This document shows positions 7,665 through 14,702 of a stretch of 64,000 nucleotides of DNA, one piece after another; the stretch's first letter is position 1; each line of letters opens with the position of its first letter. A program made the translations under genes and the position numbers. Below the pieces are notes generated by a model. The model had not been told where the DNA came from. It did not search any database and saw only the letters and a program-made list of their open reading frames with translations. Source of the stretch: Streptomyces olivaceoviridis (GTDB taxonomy: Bacteria > Actinomycetota > Actinomycetes > Streptomycetales > Streptomycetaceae); NCBI RefSeq assembly GCF_014650115.1, contig NZ_BMUI01000020.1:1-64000 (forward strand), written 5' to 3'.

Positions 7665-8045
7665 TCAGTCTGTCGGGCGGGGCTTGAAGTCGTACGCACA
7701 TGCGGGAAGTTCGGCTGCCTGGCGGTGCGCGAGTGGCAGGAAGAGCACGGGTCGGATCGTCCAGGTGATGCGGGTCTTGGCGTGGGTCACTGACACCGTG
7801 CACGGCTCGGAGCGCAACAGGGCTCGGCGGGTCTCGATGCGGCCCTCGTACAGCCACTCCCACGCTTCGTCTGAGGCGTCCGCGTCCAGGGCCGGTGAGA
7901 TCGTGCGGAGCGCGACCGCTACCCAACGGTCGGCCTGGGGTGCCGAGTAGGCGTCGAACGATGCCAGCAGTGCCGGCCCCCGCTGCTCGGTCAGGTCCTC
8001 GGTCCAGCACTCGCACCAGTAGCCCCACTGAGGCGGCTTCAGCAT
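7665..8045 (-). CDS. Hypothetical AICE protein
   Basis: 126 aa beginning MLKPPQWGYWCECWTEDL, rich in aromatic residues (WGYWCECW, DEAWEWLYEG) with a C-terminal segment ending YDFKPRPTD. No membrane segment and no recognised domain. The start overlaps the 3' end of the RsbW-like gene by 7 bp, so the two form an operon and are probably translationally coupled. Upstream in-frame extension would lie entirely inside that gene and is rejected. Its role may be linked to the ATPase; nothing more can be said. Confidence 0.7.
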   Translation of the reverse strand: MLKPPQWGYWCECWTEDLTEQRGPALLASFDAYSAPQADRWVAVALRTISPALDADASDEAWEWLYEGRIETRRALLRSEPCTVSVTHAKTRITWTIRPVLFLPLAHRQAAELPACAYDFKPRPTD

Positions 8046-8467
8046 GGGTGGCCTCCCAGTCGGGTGTCCGCAAACAGCTCCGCGGTGACCGTGTGACCCT
8101 GGTCGCTGTCGTGCACGACGACTCGATGGGCGATCGCGCTGACCATGCCCAGTCCCCGGCCGTGCTCGGCGTCCTGGTCCTGGTGCTCGACCTTCGGAGC
8201 CGTGGTCGTGCCGCCGTCGTCCGTTACCGAGACGGCGACCACTTGAGCGGAGACCGCGACGGCCAGGTGGAAGCTGCCGTGCTCCCGTCCGCTCGCCGTG
8301 TGAAGAATCGCGTTTGCGCTCAGCTCGCTCACGATCAGCTCGGCGTCGTCCGCCAGAGGGGAGTCGCGCAGGATGTCCCGGGTCCAGCGGCGGGCCCGGC
8401 TCACTTCTTCCGGGAATCCTGGGCAACTCAGCCCCCAGACCCGGGCTGTACTCGTATACTCGTGCAT
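8039..8467 (-). CDS. RsbW-like ATP-binding protein (HATPase_c_2)
   Basis: 142 aa. GHKL-fold motifs: N box ELIVSELSANAILHT, G1 VSVTDDGG, G2 EHGRGLGMVSAIA. Such single-domain ATPases are anti-sigma or protein serine kinases; the partner is unknown. ATG at 8467 with GAAGGAAC upstream. The sequence covering the start codon (ACTCGTATACTCGTGCATAC read on the plus strand, 8450-8469) resembles the KorSA-like operators of this element, suggesting repression together with transfer genes. It lies between the hypothetical gene at 7665 and the Nudix gene at 8514. Confidence 0.85.
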   Translation of the reverse strand: MHEYTSTARVWGLSCPGFPEEVSRARRWTRDILRDSPLADDAELIVSELSANAILHTASGREHGSFHLAVAVSAQVVAVSVTDDGGTTTAPKVEHQDQDAEHGRGLGMVSAIAHRVVVHDSDQGHTVTAELFADTRLGGHPC

Positions 8468-8469
8468 AC
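8450..8469. promoter_or_regulatory. KorSA-like operator half-sites
   Basis: ACTCGTATACTCGTGCATAC holds two ACTCG half-sites like those of the operators at 9001 and 9882. It covers the start codon of the RsbW-like gene. Confidence 0.45.
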
Positions 8470-8513
8470 AAGTTCCTTCGTGCTGGTAGGCCGCTATGTG
8501 CAGCGGGTTCGGG

Positions 8514-8945
8514 CTAGACGAGTTTCACGCCGTCGTGGGCGCGGATGGCCGGCGGGGTCGTTGCGTCGAGTGCGTCCAGGACGCGGATCGCGTAGGCCTC
8601 GTCGGCAAGCTCGGTGACCTCTTCGCGGGTGGCCCAGCGCAGTGCGCGGGTCTCATCACCGGTGGTGGGCACACCGTCGGCGGCTTCACAGCGGAAGACC
8701 AGCGAGACGATCAGGCCCTTCATGTTCTTGTAGACGCCGGTCAGTGTCGCCGGAAGGGCGATCTTGATTCCGGTCTCTTCGAGGACTTCGCGCTGGAGGG
8801 CTTCCGGGATGGTCTCCTCGCGTTCGAGGACACCGCCCGGCGGCTCCCAGTGGCCATTGTCCCGGCGCTGGATCAGGAGGGCCCGGCCTTGGTCGTCCAC
8901 GACGACCCCGGCGACGCTCACAGAGTGCGGGCGTTCAGTACTCAC
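8514..8945 (-). CDS. Nudix protein, Pif-like immunity candidate
   Basis: 143 aa from GTG 8945 (GAGG just upstream; an upstream ATG at 9002 would read through the regulator's promoter). Nudix box GGVLEREETIPEALQREVLE followed by ETGI is intact. pSAM2 and SLP1 carry a Nudix protein at this place; in pSAM2 it is Pif, which blocks redundant transfer between cells already holding the element. By position and domain this is the likely counterpart; ordinary nucleotide clean-up is the alternative. It is divergent from the GntR regulator, with a shared operator region at 8999-9014. Confidence 0.8.
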   Translation of the reverse strand: MSTERPHSVSVAGVVVDDQGRALLIQRRDNGHWEPPGGVLEREETIPEALQREVLEETGIKIALPATLTGVYKNMKGLIVSLVFRCEAADGVPTTGDETRALRWATREEVTELADEAYAIRVLDALDATTPPAIRAHDGVKLV

Positions 8946-8990
8946 GTTCCTCGGCCCTCTCGGCTGACTAGGCTCTCCACCGTAGCAACA

Positions 8991-9014
8991 ACACTCGCCC
9001 ACTCGTCTAGATAC
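8991..9014. promoter_or_regulatory. Operator region between Nudix and GntR genes
   Basis: Plus strand reads ACTCGCCCACTCGTCTAGAT from about 8991, two ACTCG half-sites, the second being ACTCGTCTAGATAC, directly upstream of the GntR gene's ribosome binding site. Autoregulation by the KorSA-like protein is the likely purpose. Confidence 0.55.
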
Positions 9015-9030
9015 CTAAAGGAGTACTCAC

Positions 9031-9819
9031 GTGAGCCCTCTTTCTTCGGGCCTCCTCGGTGATCTCGACCCCACGAGCGATCGTGCGGTCTTCCGGCAGA
9101 TCGCCGACCAACTGCGCGAGGCCATCGACCGTGGGCGATTCCGCGAGGGCGAGAAGCTGCCCTCGGAAGCCGACCTTGTTGACCACTTCGGGGTTTCCCG
9201 GATGACGGTCCGCAACGCCTTCTCCATCCTCCAGGGTGAGGGCCTGGTGCACGCCGAGCACGGCAGGGGCGTCTTCGTACGACCACGACCGCCCGTGCGA
9301 CGGCTCGCCTCCGACCGCTTCGCCCGGCGACACAGGGAGCAAGGGAAGTCCGCGTTCATCGTGGAGGCCGACGCGGCCGGCAGTCACCCCCAGGTGGACA
9401 GCCTGGAGGTCAAGGAAGAGAAGGCCAGCCAGGACATCTCCACTCGGCTCGGGTCCGTGCGGCGAGTTCTCGCGCGTCGGCGCCGGTACCTGCTCGACGG
9501 GAAGCCGGTCGAGTTCGCCACCTCGTACCTCCCGCTCGACATCGCCCGCGGGACCCCCATCGCCGAACCCAACCCGGGCCCCGGTGGCATCTACGCCCGC
9601 CTCGAAGAACTGGGCCACCACCTCGACCACTTCGAGGAAGAGATCCGCGCCCGGATGCCCTCGCCCGCAGAGGTCAAGACGCTCCGACTGGCCGCTGGCG
9701 TCCCGGTCATCCATCTCATCCGGACGGCCTTCGACACCGAGGGCCGGGCCGTCGAGGTCTGCGACACGGTGATGGCGGCGGACGCGTACGTCCTCTCGTA
9801 CCAGCTTCCGGCGACCTGA
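9031..9819 (+). CDS. GntR-family (HutC subfamily) repressor, KorSA-like
   Basis: 262 aa, GTG start with AAAGGAG 8 nt upstream. Residues 20-90 are a GntR winged helix (FRQIADQLREAIDRGRFREG; LPSEADLVDHFGVSRMTVRN); residues 105-260 a UTRA ligand domain (RRRRYLLDGKPVEFATSYLP, VIHLIRTAFDTEGRAVEV). KorSA of pSAM2 represses transfer/replication activation and itself. Sequences of type ACTCGTnTAGACGAGT recur upstream of this gene, after it, before the 9987 gene, before spdD and at the RsbW-like gene; they are its likely operators. Confidence 0.88.
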   Translation: MSPLSSGLLGDLDPTSDRAVFRQIADQLREAIDRGRFREGEKLPSEADLVDHFGVSRMTVRNAFSILQGEGLVHAEHGRGVFVRPRPPVRRLASDRFARRHREQGKSAFIVEADAAGSHPQVDSLEVKEEKASQDISTRLGSVRRVLARRRRYLLDGKPVEFATSYLPLDIARGTPIAEPNPGPGGIYARLEELGHHLDHFEEEIRARMPSPAEVKTLRLAAGVPVIHLIRTAFDTEGRAVEVCDTVMAADAYVLSYQLPAT

Positions 9820-9881
9820 TCGTCACGATTTGCGGTGGTGCGCGGGGACGTCCTCCCGAACTCGTACACCCCAACACGCTT

Positions 9882-9897
9882 ACTCGTATAGACGAGT
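9882..9897. promoter_or_regulatory. KorSA-like operator, full palindrome
   Basis: ACTCGTATAGACGAGT, near-perfect inverted repeat of ACTCGT/ACGAGT, followed by a further CGAGTGG half-site at 9901. It is in the 167-bp gap upstream of the transfer operon. Confidence 0.65.
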
Positions 9898-9960
9898 GGG
9901 CGAGTGGTGTGGCAAGGTGACTGTGTGATCCCGATCAAGGGGTTCGCATCACCCACCTTG

Positions 9961-9980
9961 TATAGACGAGTAGATAGGAG
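9961..9980. promoter_or_regulatory. Operator half-site joined to the ribosome binding site
   Basis: TATAGACGAGTAGATAGGAG: operator half TAGACGAGTAGATA immediately followed by the AGGAG that serves the TTG start at 9987. The same block (TAGACGAGTAGATAAGGAG) recurs at 12785 before spdD. Confidence 0.6.
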
Positions 9981-9986
9981 TGTGCC

Positions 9987-10343
9987 TTGCGCACCATCCG
10001 CGTGGAGACCTCCGGAGCGACGATCCTCCTCACCGAGGCCCCCGAGCCGAAGGTCCGCGACCGGCAGACGGGCGAGATCGCCAAGGACGCCAACAGCGGT
10101 GAGGCGCTGATGACCATTGGCGTCGTCTACATCGAGGACGGCGAGTCCTCGCTCATCAAGGTCACCGTCCCGGAAGGCGGCATCTCCGAGGGACTGACGC
10201 TCGGGGCGCCGGTCTCGCTGCCGGGCCTCGTCGCCCGGCCGTGGGAGTCCGTCTTCAACGGTCAGCAGCGCCACGGCATCGCCTACCGCGCTGCCGCCGT
10301 CACTCCGGCCGCCTTCCCGGCCACGACCGGGGCCGTCGCCTGA
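9987..10343 (+). CDS. Conserved AICE protein upstream of the transfer ATPase
   Basis: 118 aa, TTG start set by AGGAG 6 nt upstream. Sequence (TSGATILLTEAPEPKVRDRQ, IYIEDGESSLIKVTVPE, GISEGLTLGAPVSLPGLVAR) is a beta-rich soluble protein conserved next to FtsK-like genes in Streptomyces AICEs; it resembles a small OB-like fold, but no function is established. The stop overlaps the TraSA start (TGATG), so it is translated in fixed ratio with the transfer ATPase and may be a DNA- or TraSA-binding partner (inference). Confidence 0.8.
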   Translation: MRTIRVETSGATILLTEAPEPKVRDRQTGEIAKDANSGEALMTIGVVYIEDGESSLIKVTVPEGGISEGLTLGAPVSLPGLVARPWESVFNGQQRHGIAYRAAAVTPAAFPATTGAVA

Positions 10344-11719
10344 TGTCCGACCTGACGACGCTCCTCGAAGTGGGTGGTCCTGTCGCCGCGCTCGGCGGCG
10401 GGGCCGCCTACGCCCGGGCCAAGCACCCGGCGGCGTACTGGTCCACGGTCGGCCTGCCGGTGTCCACGGTCCGGCTGCTCAGCTCGTACGGCTCAGTCAT
10501 GGAGGCGTGCGGCCTGACCGTGGCACCCTCCCGGCTGCGGGTGCTTGCCGTGAAGGCCATGACACAGCGCGAGGTCCGGCCCGTACCGCCGCGTCGGGGC
10601 CTCATCCGACCCACCACGACAGGGCTGCGGATACGCCTCCGCTTGGCGCCGGGCCAGGAACCCGCCGACGTCGCCGCCTCCGCCGAGCGGCTGCGGCACG
10701 CCTGGGGCGTTCACGCCGTGTACGTCACGACCGTCAAGCCGGGAGTCGTCGAGCTGCGGCTTGTCGGCTATGACGTCTTACGGCGGGTGCGTATGCCGCG
10801 CAAGGTCGCGGGCGGCTTCCTCAAGGTGCCGGTCGCACTGCGAGAGGACGCCATGCCGTTCATACGCGACTACCGCACCATTCCCCACCAGCTCACCCTG
10901 GGCGCGACCCTGTCCGGCAAGTCCATGTACCTGCGGCACCTCATCGCCGGACTCGCTCCTCAGCCGGTCGCCCTCGTCGGGACCGACTGCAAGCGGGGTG
11001 TCGAGCTGGCGCCCTTCGCGCCCCGGCTCTCCGCACTTGCCACCGACCCGGAACAGGCGGCTGAACTGCTGCCGGTGCTGGTCAAGGAAATGGAGGACCG
11101 GTACGACCTGATCAAGGCCCGGCAGGGCATCGCTCCCGACACTCCGGACGAGGAAATCACCTCCGACATCTGGGGCCTGCCTGAACACGAACGCCCGGTG
11201 CCGGTGGTGCTGTTCGTGGACGAGGTGGCCGAACTCTTTATGGTCGCCACGAGGAAGGACGAGGAACGGCGCGACGAGATGGTCACGCAGCTCATCCGCC
11301 TCGCCCAGCTCGGCCGCGCGGCCGGCATGTACCTGGAGGTGTGCGGGCAACGCTTCGGCGCTGAACTCGGCAAGGGCGCGACCATGCTCCGCGCCCAGCT
11401 CACCGGCCGCGTCTGCCATCGGGTCAACGACGAAGCGTCCGCCAAGATGGCGCTCGGCGACATCGCCCCCGAAGCGGTCATGGCCGCCTGCTCCATCGCC
11501 CCCGAACGGCCCGGCCTGGCTGTGGCCGGTGACACCTCCGGCGGCTGGTCCCGCATCCGCACGCCGTACCTCTCCCTGGGCGATGCCGCCGAGACCTGCC
11601 GCAGGGCGGCGAACCTCGTGCCCGACCTCACCGCGCTGAAGCCTTTCCGCCCTGACGTGCCCGTGCGTCCGGTCGAGAGCGCGACCCCGGCCGTCCTGCC
11701 TCACCCGGTAGCCGACTGA
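10343..11719 (+). CDS. traSA: FtsK/SpoIIIE-family conjugal transfer ATPase (TraSA-like)
   Basis: 458 aa, ATG in the TGATG overlap. N-terminal hydrophobic stretch, then Walker A GATLSGKS (about residue 190), Walker B PVVLFVDEVAEL, and RLAQLGRAAGMYLEVCGQR. TraSA/TraB proteins move double-stranded plasmid DNA between mycelial compartments as hexameric pumps. Leu146 is encoded by TTA at 10778-10780, so translation should need the bldA tRNA. It heads the transfer operon with Spd genes behind it. Confidence 0.9.
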   Translation: MSDLTTLLEVGGPVAALGGGAAYARAKHPAAYWSTVGLPVSTVRLLSSYGSVMEACGLTVAPSRLRVLAVKAMTQREVRPVPPRRGLIRPTTTGLRIRLRLAPGQEPADVAASAERLRHAWGVHAVYVTTVKPGVVELRLVGYDVLRRVRMPRKVAGGFLKVPVALREDAMPFIRDYRTIPHQLTLGATLSGKSMYLRHLIAGLAPQPVALVGTDCKRGVELAPFAPRLSALATDPEQAAELLPVLVKEMEDRYDLIKARQGIAPDTPDEEITSDIWGLPEHERPVPVVLFVDEVAELFMVATRKDEERRDEMVTQLIRLAQLGRAAGMYLEVCGQRFGAELGKGATMLRAQLTGRVCHRVNDEASAKMALGDIAPEAVMAACSIAPERPGLAVAGDTSGGWSRIRTPYLSLGDAAETCRRAANLVPDLTALKPFRPDVPVRPVESATPAVLPHPVAD

Positions 11720-11753
11720 CCTTCCCCCGCCCGACTCCGGAAGGAGCCGCATC

Positions 11754-12374
11754 ATGCGCGCCCACTTGGCCCGCGTCGACGCGGTGCTCGTCCAAGCGCT
11801 CATCGCCGCCGCGCTGTCCTTCGCCCACCTGCACGACGTCGCCGTGGCGGCCGGACAGGACGGATGGAAGGCGTGGGCCTACCCCGTCTCCGTCGACCTG
11901 CTGCTCGTCGCCGCCTGGCGTCGGCTGCGCTCGGGTCATGGCAAAGCGGCGGCCTGGTGCTGGTTCGTCATCGCCCTCGCCGCCTCCCTCGGTGCCAACG
12001 TCGCCACCGCCGGCCTCCTCGACCTCGGCAACGTCCCGGCCTGGCTACGCATCCTCGTCGCGGGCTGGCCCGCCGTCGCTTTCCTCGGCGGCACCCTCCT
12101 CGCGCACACCGCGCCGAAGACGGACCCCGCACCGGGGGTCATCGAGGACCAGGAGGACGAGTCCGAAGCCGCACCCGAACCACCCGCACACCCCGTCATC
12201 GAGGCACCACCGCAGCACCCGCCCGTACCCGTCCCCTCCGCCCTGGTCGCCCACGCCCGCAAGGTCGCCGCCGAGCACCACGCTCGTACCGGCGCCCCGA
12301 TCGACACCCCAACCCTCCGCGCCCGCCTCGGCGTCCCGGCCCCGATGGCCGAAGCCATCGCCGCCCACCTCTGA
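11754..12374 (+). CDS. DUF2637 membrane protein, Spd family
   Basis: 206 aa, ATG with GGAAGGAG upstream. Four hydrophobic segments in residues 10-120 (VLVQALIAAALSFAHLHDVA, AYPVSVDLLLVAAW, WCWFVIALAASLGANVATAG, ILVAGWPAVAFLGGTLLAH) then an acidic, Pro-rich linker and a C-terminal helical domain (TPTLRARLGVPAPMAEAIAAHL) resembling a small HTH. Proteins of this DUF2637 type are Spd proteins involved in intramycelial spreading of the element, working with TraSA at septa. 34 bp downstream of traSA. Confidence 0.85.
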   Translation: MRAHLARVDAVLVQALIAAALSFAHLHDVAVAAGQDGWKAWAYPVSVDLLLVAAWRRLRSGHGKAAAWCWFVIALAASLGANVATAGLLDLGNVPAWLRILVAGWPAVAFLGGTLLAHTAPKTDPAPGVIEDQEDESEAAPEPPAHPVIEAPPQHPPVPVPSALVAHARKVAAEHHARTGAPIDTPTLRARLGVPAPMAEAIAAHL

Positions 12375-12385
12375 GAGGAGACCCC

Positions 12386-12577
12386 GTGTCCGCCAACCGC
12401 AGCTTCCGCAACGTCACCCGCATCGGCCCCGTCCAGGTCGGCACCTCCTACGACGGCCGTGGCCGTGAGAAGCACACCGCGGCCTGCACCGCTCCGCGCT
12501 GTGGCTTCTCCGCCGATTACGACAGCCGCGCCGCCGCCGAACTGGCCGCTCGCACCCACCGCTGCCCCGTCCGCTGA
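12386..12577 (+). CDS. Mobile element transfer protein (small Spd-type)
   Basis: 63 aa, GTG start with GAGAGGAG upstream. Begins VSANRSFRNVTRIGPVQVGT, a sequence typical of the short protein named mobile element transfer protein in Streptomyces AICEs. Three cysteines (CTAPRCGF, HRC) may bind metal. Soluble. Lies 11 bp after the DUF2637 gene. Confidence 0.8.
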   Translation: MSANRSFRNVTRIGPVQVGTSYDGRGREKHTAACTAPRCGFSADYDSRAAAELAARTHRCPVR

Positions 12578-12593
12578 AAGGACCAGGACCACC

Positions 12594-12788
12594 GTGACCG
12601 TCAGCCTGCCGCTCGTCGTCGTCCTCGGCTTCTTCGCCTGGGGAGCGATCAAGTTCCTCGGCGTCCGCACCTGGATCGTCGTCCTGATCGCCCTGTTCGG
12701 CTTCTGGCTCTCGCACACCTTCCTCGCCCCCGCCATCGAGTCCGGCACGCGCTCCGGCGTGAGCGTCGTAAACGGCTCACATGACTAG
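12594..12788 (+). CDS. Small two-helix membrane protein, Spd-like
   Basis: 64 aa, GTG start at 12594 after GAAAGGACCAGG. Nearly all hydrophobic: VSLPLVVVLGFFAWGAIKF and TWIVVLIALFGFWLSHTFLA are two membrane helices, followed by a short tail. It sits in the Spd cluster and is likely part of the spreading machinery. Its 3' end overlaps the operator-like block preceding spdD. Confidence 0.75.
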   Translation: MTVSLPLVVVLGFFAWGAIKFLGVRTWIVVLIALFGFWLSHTFLAPAIESGTRSGVSVVNGSHD

Positions 12789-12804
12789 ACGAGTAGATAA
12801 GGAG
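12785..12804. promoter_or_regulatory. Operator/ribosome-binding block before spdD
   Basis: TAGACGAGTAGATAAGGAGA repeats the block at 9963-9980. It overlaps the end of the previous coding region and supplies the AAGGAG for the GTG start at 12814. Confidence 0.6.
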
Positions 12805-12813
12805 AGGTCAACC

Positions 12814-13059
12814 GTGTTCCTGCCCAAGTACCCGGACAACCCCACCCCGGCGCCCGCCCACACTCACGTCCCGACCGGCCCGGCACCGGTCCGACGCGGC
12901 CTGCCATCGCTCCCCATCGATCAGAAGACGGTCGTGGCGGTGCTCGTCGGTGGCGTCGTCCTCACCGCGCTTCTGGCGGCCGTCGCCATCACGGCGATTT
13001 CCGTGGCTGTCGCCGCCGTCGTCTTGTGCTCCCTGGTCCGCGACCAGCACCGGCGCTGA
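12814..13059 (+). CDS. spdD: SpdD-like membrane protein
   Basis: 81 aa. GTG 12814 is preferred over ATG 12781 because AAGGAG precedes it and the usual SpdD opening (FLPKYPDNPTPAPAH) then forms the N-terminus. A Pro/His-rich cytoplasmic segment (1-40) is followed by a hydrophobic region, VVAVLVGGVVLTALLAAVAI and ISVAVAAVVLCSLV, giving two membrane helices. SpdD is part of the plasmid spread system. Confidence 0.8.
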   Translation: MFLPKYPDNPTPAPAHTHVPTGPAPVRRGLPSLPIDQKTVVAVLVGGVVLTALLAAVAITAISVAVAAVVLCSLVRDQHRR

Positions 13060-13155
13060 CCAGCCGAACCGCACCCGGGGCGGCCACGACACGGCCAAGC
13101 ATCCGGCCGCCCCGGGCCCCTCCCTCCTGACCGATCCAGCCAGAAGGAGACCGCC

Positions 13156-14499
13156 ATCTTTACCCGCACCACCCCGCCCCCGCTCCCGGAACTCGCAAGG
13201 CTGGCCGAACACGGCACCCTGCCCGGTATCCTCCGGCAGCTCTCCGGGCTCGGCGGCTGCACCCACCCGATCCGCCTCGACGGCCACCGCACCGAGTACG
13301 GCGTCGACACCACCACCGGTGAGATCGGCCGCGTCCTCCACCACCTCGACTCGGCCACTCTCCCGGCCGGCCAACTCCTCGTGCGCTGCAACAACCGCCG
13401 CACCACCCGCTGCCCGGCCTGCGCCGAGGTCTACCGCCGCGACACCTTCCATCTGATCACCGCCGGACTGCGTGGTGGCAAGGGCACCCCGGAACACGTC
13501 GCCGCCCATCCCCGCGTCTTCGCCACGTTCACCGCCCCCGGCTTCGGCCCGGTGCACAACCGCCGCACCGACGGCCGCCCCTGCCGCTGTGGCACCCACC
13601 ACGACCAGGACGACGACACCCTTGGCACCCCGCTGAACCCGGACACCTACGACTACGAAACGGCCGTCCTCTGGAACGCCCACGCCGGACAGCTCTGGCG
13701 GCGCTTCTCGACCTACCTCCGCCGGGAGGTCGCCAAGCGTGCGGGCCTGTCACAGCGTCGGTTCCGCGACCACGCCCGTGTTTCCTTTGCCAAGGTCGCC
13801 GAGTACCAGAAGCGCGGAGCCGTCCACTTCCACGCCGTGATCCGCCTCGACGGCCCCGGCGGCGGAGACACCCCGCCCCCGCCCTGGGCAACGGCCGAAC
13901 TCCTCACCGACGCCATCCGCGTCGCCGCTGCCAAGGTCCGCGTCGACGGCCCGGTCATCGACGACCGCGCCCACACCTTCACCTTCGGCCGCCAGCTCGA
14001 CGTCCGAACCATCCGCTCCGCCGACTTCAACGACGGCCAGGAGCTGACCGAGCGGGCCGTAGCGGCGTACATCGCCAAGTACGCCACCAAGGGCGCCGAG
14101 ACCGCGACCGGCGCCCTCGACCGCCCACTCAAGTTCGCCGCCGAACTCGCCCAACTCGACATCAGCGACCACGCCCGCCGCCTCATCCGAACCGCCTGGA
14201 CCCTCGGCGCACGCAAAGACCTGGAACACCTCCGCCTGCGCGCCTGGGCCCACATGCTCGGCTTCCGCGGGCACTTCTCCACGAAGTCCCGCCGCTACTC
14301 CACCACCCTCGGCGCCCTCCGCGACGCCCGCGCCCAATGGCGCCGAGCACAAGCGACAGCACCCAACGGCGCGGAACCCGAGACGACTTACGTCCTCGCC
14401 CACTGGGTCTTCGCCGGCACCGGCCTGTCCGACACCGAAGCCTGGCTTGCCACATCCCTCGAACCCGCTCCTGGAACGGAAGGAGAGCCCACCGCATGA
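13156..14499 (+). CDS. repSA: RepSA-type rolling-circle replication initiator, apparent ATC start
   Basis: 447 aa if translation starts at ATC 13156; AGAAGGAG at 13142-13149 is ideally placed and no ATG, GTG or TTG exists in frame between the spdD stop (13059) and Met76 at 13381. The first 75 residues (FTRTTPPPLPELARLAEHGT...) look like genuine Rep N-terminus. Features: zinc-like CNNRRTTRCPAC (76-87), FATFTAPGFGPVH, HFHAVIRLDG (His-hydrophobic-His metal motif), YIAKYATKGAE with the likely nicking Tyr. It nicks the double-strand origin after excision. Stop overlaps xis (ATGA). Confidence 0.88.
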   Translation: MFTRTTPPPLPELARLAEHGTLPGILRQLSGLGGCTHPIRLDGHRTEYGVDTTTGEIGRVLHHLDSATLPAGQLLVRCNNRRTTRCPACAEVYRRDTFHLITAGLRGGKGTPEHVAAHPRVFATFTAPGFGPVHNRRTDGRPCRCGTHHDQDDDTLGTPLNPDTYDYETAVLWNAHAGQLWRRFSTYLRREVAKRAGLSQRRFRDHARVSFAKVAEYQKRGAVHFHAVIRLDGPGGGDTPPPPWATAELLTDAIRVAAAKVRVDGPVIDDRAHTFTFGRQLDVRTIRSADFNDGQELTERAVAAYIAKYATKGAETATGALDRPLKFAAELAQLDISDHARRLIRTAWTLGARKDLEHLRLRAWAHMLGFRGHFSTKSRRYSTTLGALRDARAQWRRAQATAPNGAEPETTYVLAHWVFAGTGLSDTEAWLATSLEPAPGTEGEPTA

Positions 14500-14702
14500 C
14501 CACGGTGACCATCACCCGTAAGTGGCACACCACGGCCGAAGTCGCCGAGATGCTCGGCTTCGGCCTCTCCAAGACCAAGGCGCTCATCCTCAGCGGTGAG
14601 ATCCGGTCCGTGAAGATCGGCCGCAACCGCCGGATCCTCCCGGCCTGGGTGGACGAGTACGTGGCCCGCTGTGCCTCCGAGACCGAGGAGTGGGCGGCAT
14701 GA
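14496..14702 (+). CDS. xis: Excisionase
   Basis: 68 aa, ATG overlapping the repSA stop with GGAAGGAG upstream. MerR/AlpA-type winged helix: HTTAEVAEMLGFGLSKTKAL and SGEIRSVKIGRNRRILPAWV. Xis proteins bend att DNA and direct Int toward excision. Length and position between repSA and int are exactly as in pSAM2-type elements; the stop overlaps int (ATGA). Confidence 0.92.
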   Translation: MTTVTITRKWHTTAEVAEMLGFGLSKTKALILSGEIRSVKIGRNRRILPAWVDEYVARCASETEEWAA

